From NCBI RefSeq assembly GCF_009177095.1, contig NZ_AP021861.1, positions 62,001-126,000 on the forward strand: a stretch of DNA of 64,000 bases, given 5' to 3'. The stretch is from Lacipirellula parvula. GTDB taxonomy: Bacteria; Planctomycetota; Planctomycetia; Pirellulales; Lacipirellulaceae. Both the position numbers and the translations under genes were made by a program. Below are positions 62,447 to 64,000 of this stretch, piece after piece. The notes beneath the pieces are model-generated. The model had not been told where the DNA came from, did no database searches, and worked only from the letters and a program-made list of their open reading frames with translations. Within the stretch, counting starts at the first letter, position 1, and every line of letters starts with the position of its first letter.

Positions 62447-64000
62447 TTATTCCTCGATGCAGAACAGGTGGTTTTCGCCGCGGATGAAAATTTGGTTGCC
62501 GGCGATCGCGGGCGAGGCGTCGACGGGTTCGTCAACCGTGTTCGTGGCGAGGATTTCTAGCTCGCCCGTGTTGGGGATGACCACCGTCGTGCCGTCGCGG
62601 CCGGTGAAATAGATCTTGCCGTCGGCGCCGACCGGGGAGGCGTAAACGTTCTCGACGCCGGCGAGCCGCTTCTGGTTGATGATCGGTTCGCCCGTCTTCG
62701 CTTCGAGGCACGAGAGGACGCCGTTGGTTCCCTTGGTGAAGTAGAGCTTGTCGCCGTAGATGAGCGGCGACGGCACGTAGGGGGCGCCTTGATTGGTTTT
62801 CCAAGCGACCTCGTCGGTGTCGGTGATGTCGCCCTTGGCGTCGAGCGGAATCGCGACGACCGCCGAGCCGCGATGGCCGGTCATGCAGTAGACAAGATTG
62901 TCGTAAACGACGGCGGTGGAGATGGGGTTGGTCACTTGGCCGCCGCATTCCCAAATGACGTCGCCGTTGTTGATGTCGTAGCTGCGGCTGCGGTTGGTGC
63001 CATTGAGGATGACTTGCGTCTTGCCGGCGGCCTCGACGACGAGCGGCGTCACCCAGGTGGTTGGTTCTTCGCGATCAATTCCCCACTTCACTTCGCCGGT
63101 CTTCGCATCGAGGGCGAAGAGGTGCGAATCTTTTTCGTGGTCCCACGGTACGAGCAACGTGTCGCCGTAGATCGTCGGCGACGCGCCTTCGCCGAAGCCG
63201 TTGCGAGTTTCCATGTCGCCGAGGTCGCGTTCCCAGATCTTGTTGCCGTCGAGGTCGTAACAGTAGACGCCGTGCGAGCCGAACGAGGCGTAGATGAACT
63301 TGCCGTCGGTGGCCGGCGAGCCGGAGGCGTAGGAGTTGGTGTCGTGCATCCCTTCATGCGGCGCGGCCTCGCGGGCGGTCTTTTCCCAGAGGATTTTGCC
63401 CGTAGCGCGATCGAGGCAGAGGACGTTGAATTTGTAGATGTTGCGCGGGCCGCTGTCGCGTCGGCCGAAACCGCCGAAGCCACGGCCGCCGCCCGGTCCA
63501 CCGGGGCCGCCTGGCCCGCCGGGTCCGCCGCGACCGAAGCCTCGGCCGTCGCCGGGGCCGCGTTCTCCGCGCTCGCCTCGTTCACCGCGCTCGCCACCGA
63601 AGCGGCGTTCGCGGGGGGCTTCGCCTTCCGGTGGGGCTGACTGGTCGCTCAAGCGACCAGTCCCTTCGTTGGATTCGGCGGCAGGTTCTTGGGCGGCGGT
63701 TTGTTCGACGTTCTCGTCCACCTTTGGCGTTTCGGCGCCTTCAGGAAGCTTGCCGGTGTCGACGGCGGTGAGGACGTAGACGCGATCTTCCCAAACGATG
63801 GGGCTCGCGCTGCCGCGGCCGGGGATGGCCGTCTTCCACTTCACGTTCTTCTCGGCACTCCACTCCAGCGGCGGGGTCGCGTTGGGAGCGACGCCGGTCA
63901 TTTCGGGGCCACGCCATTGGGGCCAGTTCTGGTTGTTGGCGGCATCGAGCGCGAGCGCCGTGGCGGCGAAGGGAGCGGCCAGGAGAACGGCGGTGAGCGG
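62447..64000 (-). CDS. PQQ-like beta-propeller protein, 5' end outside the window
   Basis: The frame stays open to the window edge at 64000. The visible upstream residues form a signal peptide ending TALA and then NNQNWPQWRGPEMTG, the opening of planctomycete PQQ-repeat proteins, so ATG 63901 is internal. Propeller repeats follow with WxxD/ATGK-type strands (LDRATGKILWEKTA, LDAKTGEVKWGI, LEAKTGEPI). Between the first blades is an inserted stretch (about 63440-63620) rich in GER and GPGG units. It is an outer-surface or periplasmic protein of this abundant family, which in these bacteria usually accompanies carbohydrate or membrane processes; no PQQ binding is demonstrated. Confidence 0.85.
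   Translation of the reverse strand, partial: PLTAVLLAAPFAATALALDAANNQNWPQWRGPEMTGVAPNATPPLEWSAEKNVKWKTAIPGRGSASPIVWEDRVYVLTAVDTGKLPEGAETPKVDENVEQTAAQEPAAESNEGTGRLSDQSAPPEGEAPRERRFGGERGERGERGERGPGDGRGFGRGGPGGPGGPGGPGGGRGFGGFGRRDSGPRNIYKFNVLCLDRATGKILWEKTAREAAPHEGMHDTNSYASGSPATDGKFIYASFGSHGVYCYDLDGNKIWERDLGDMETRNGFGEGASPTIYGDTLLVPWDHEKDSHLFALDAKTGEVKWGIDREEPTTWVTPLVVEAAGKTQVILNGTNRSRSYDINNGDVIWECGGQVTNPISTAVVYDNLVYCMTGHRGSAVVAIPLDAKGDITDTDEVAWKTNQGAPYVPSPLIYGDKLYFTKGTNGVLSCLEAKTGEPIINQKRLAGVENVYASPVGADGKIYFTGRDGTTVVIPNTGELEILATNTVDEPVDASPAIAGNQIFIRGENHLFCIEE

Noticed and set aside
1-64000. CRISPR arrays, rRNA genes, transposases, integrases, prophage genes
   Set aside because: No regularly spaced repeats with spacers and no recognisable genes of these classes were found; the repeats present are dispersed inverted repeats.

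Overview
The window looks like a chromosome segment of a planctomycete, most likely from the Pirellulales / Lacipirellulaceae side of the phylum. This is inferred from gene families, not from a marker gene. Eight genes carry PEP-CTERM sorting signals (ten signals in total), many preceded by dockerin-type D-x-N-x-D-G repeats. There are two DUF1559 pilin-like proteins, a DUF6677 membrane protein, two ECF sigma factors each followed by a membrane regulator, a TAT-exported protein, a PQQ-type beta-propeller protein and a cytochrome c / copper-monooxygenase protein with a redoxin partner. G+C is high in most rows (about 60-70% where counted) and intergenic gaps are rich in short palindromic repeats.

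Layout. 1-3425: a fused double PEP-CTERM protein whose first half is a metzincin-type protease. 4113-6691: a secreted predicted hydrolase, a DUF6677 protein, a small membrane protein and tRNA-Arg(TCG). 7007-15500: a tight four-gene minus-strand operon encoding a glycyl radical enzyme, a DyP-type peroxidase, a trypsin-phospholipase D fusion and a HAD hydrolase fused to membrane helices. I know of no described system with this content; it is the main discovery candidate. 15791-26034: secreted proteins (second metzincin-like protein, PEP-CTERM proteins, a sorbosone-dehydrogenase-like giant, a DUF1559 protein, a second double PEP-CTERM fusion). 26840-32262: ECF sigma factor, FecR-type regulator with an embedded sigma-region-4-like segment, basic-secretory-protein peptidase, degenerate sigma-54-activator-like protein. 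32381-40949: PEP-CTERM protein, cytochrome c/monooxygenase plus redoxin, sigma / anti-sigma pair, YiiX-like cysteine hydrolase, purple-acid-phosphatase-like enzyme.

41143-53633 is a glycerol / glycerol-phosphate region: glpF, glpK, two GlpT-type transporters, a HAD-IIA phosphatase, a glycerol-1-phosphate dehydrogenase, a SorC regulator, the antiterminator GlpP and glpD. A strong promoter and an intrinsic terminator lie between glpP and glpD, which fits GlpP-controlled antitermination. A similar promoter-terminator unit occurs about 2 kb upstream, ahead of a PEP-CTERM gene. 54074-64000: a repeat-built PEP-CTERM protein, a DUF1559 protein, a lamin-tail/phosphoesterase, a glycerophosphodiesterase (functionally matching the glp region), a TAT-exported protein and a PQQ-like propeller protein running off the window end.

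Several interspersed inverted-repeat families are present. Some copies lie inside coding sequence or supply stop codons, and one forms the in-frame junction of the first fused protein.
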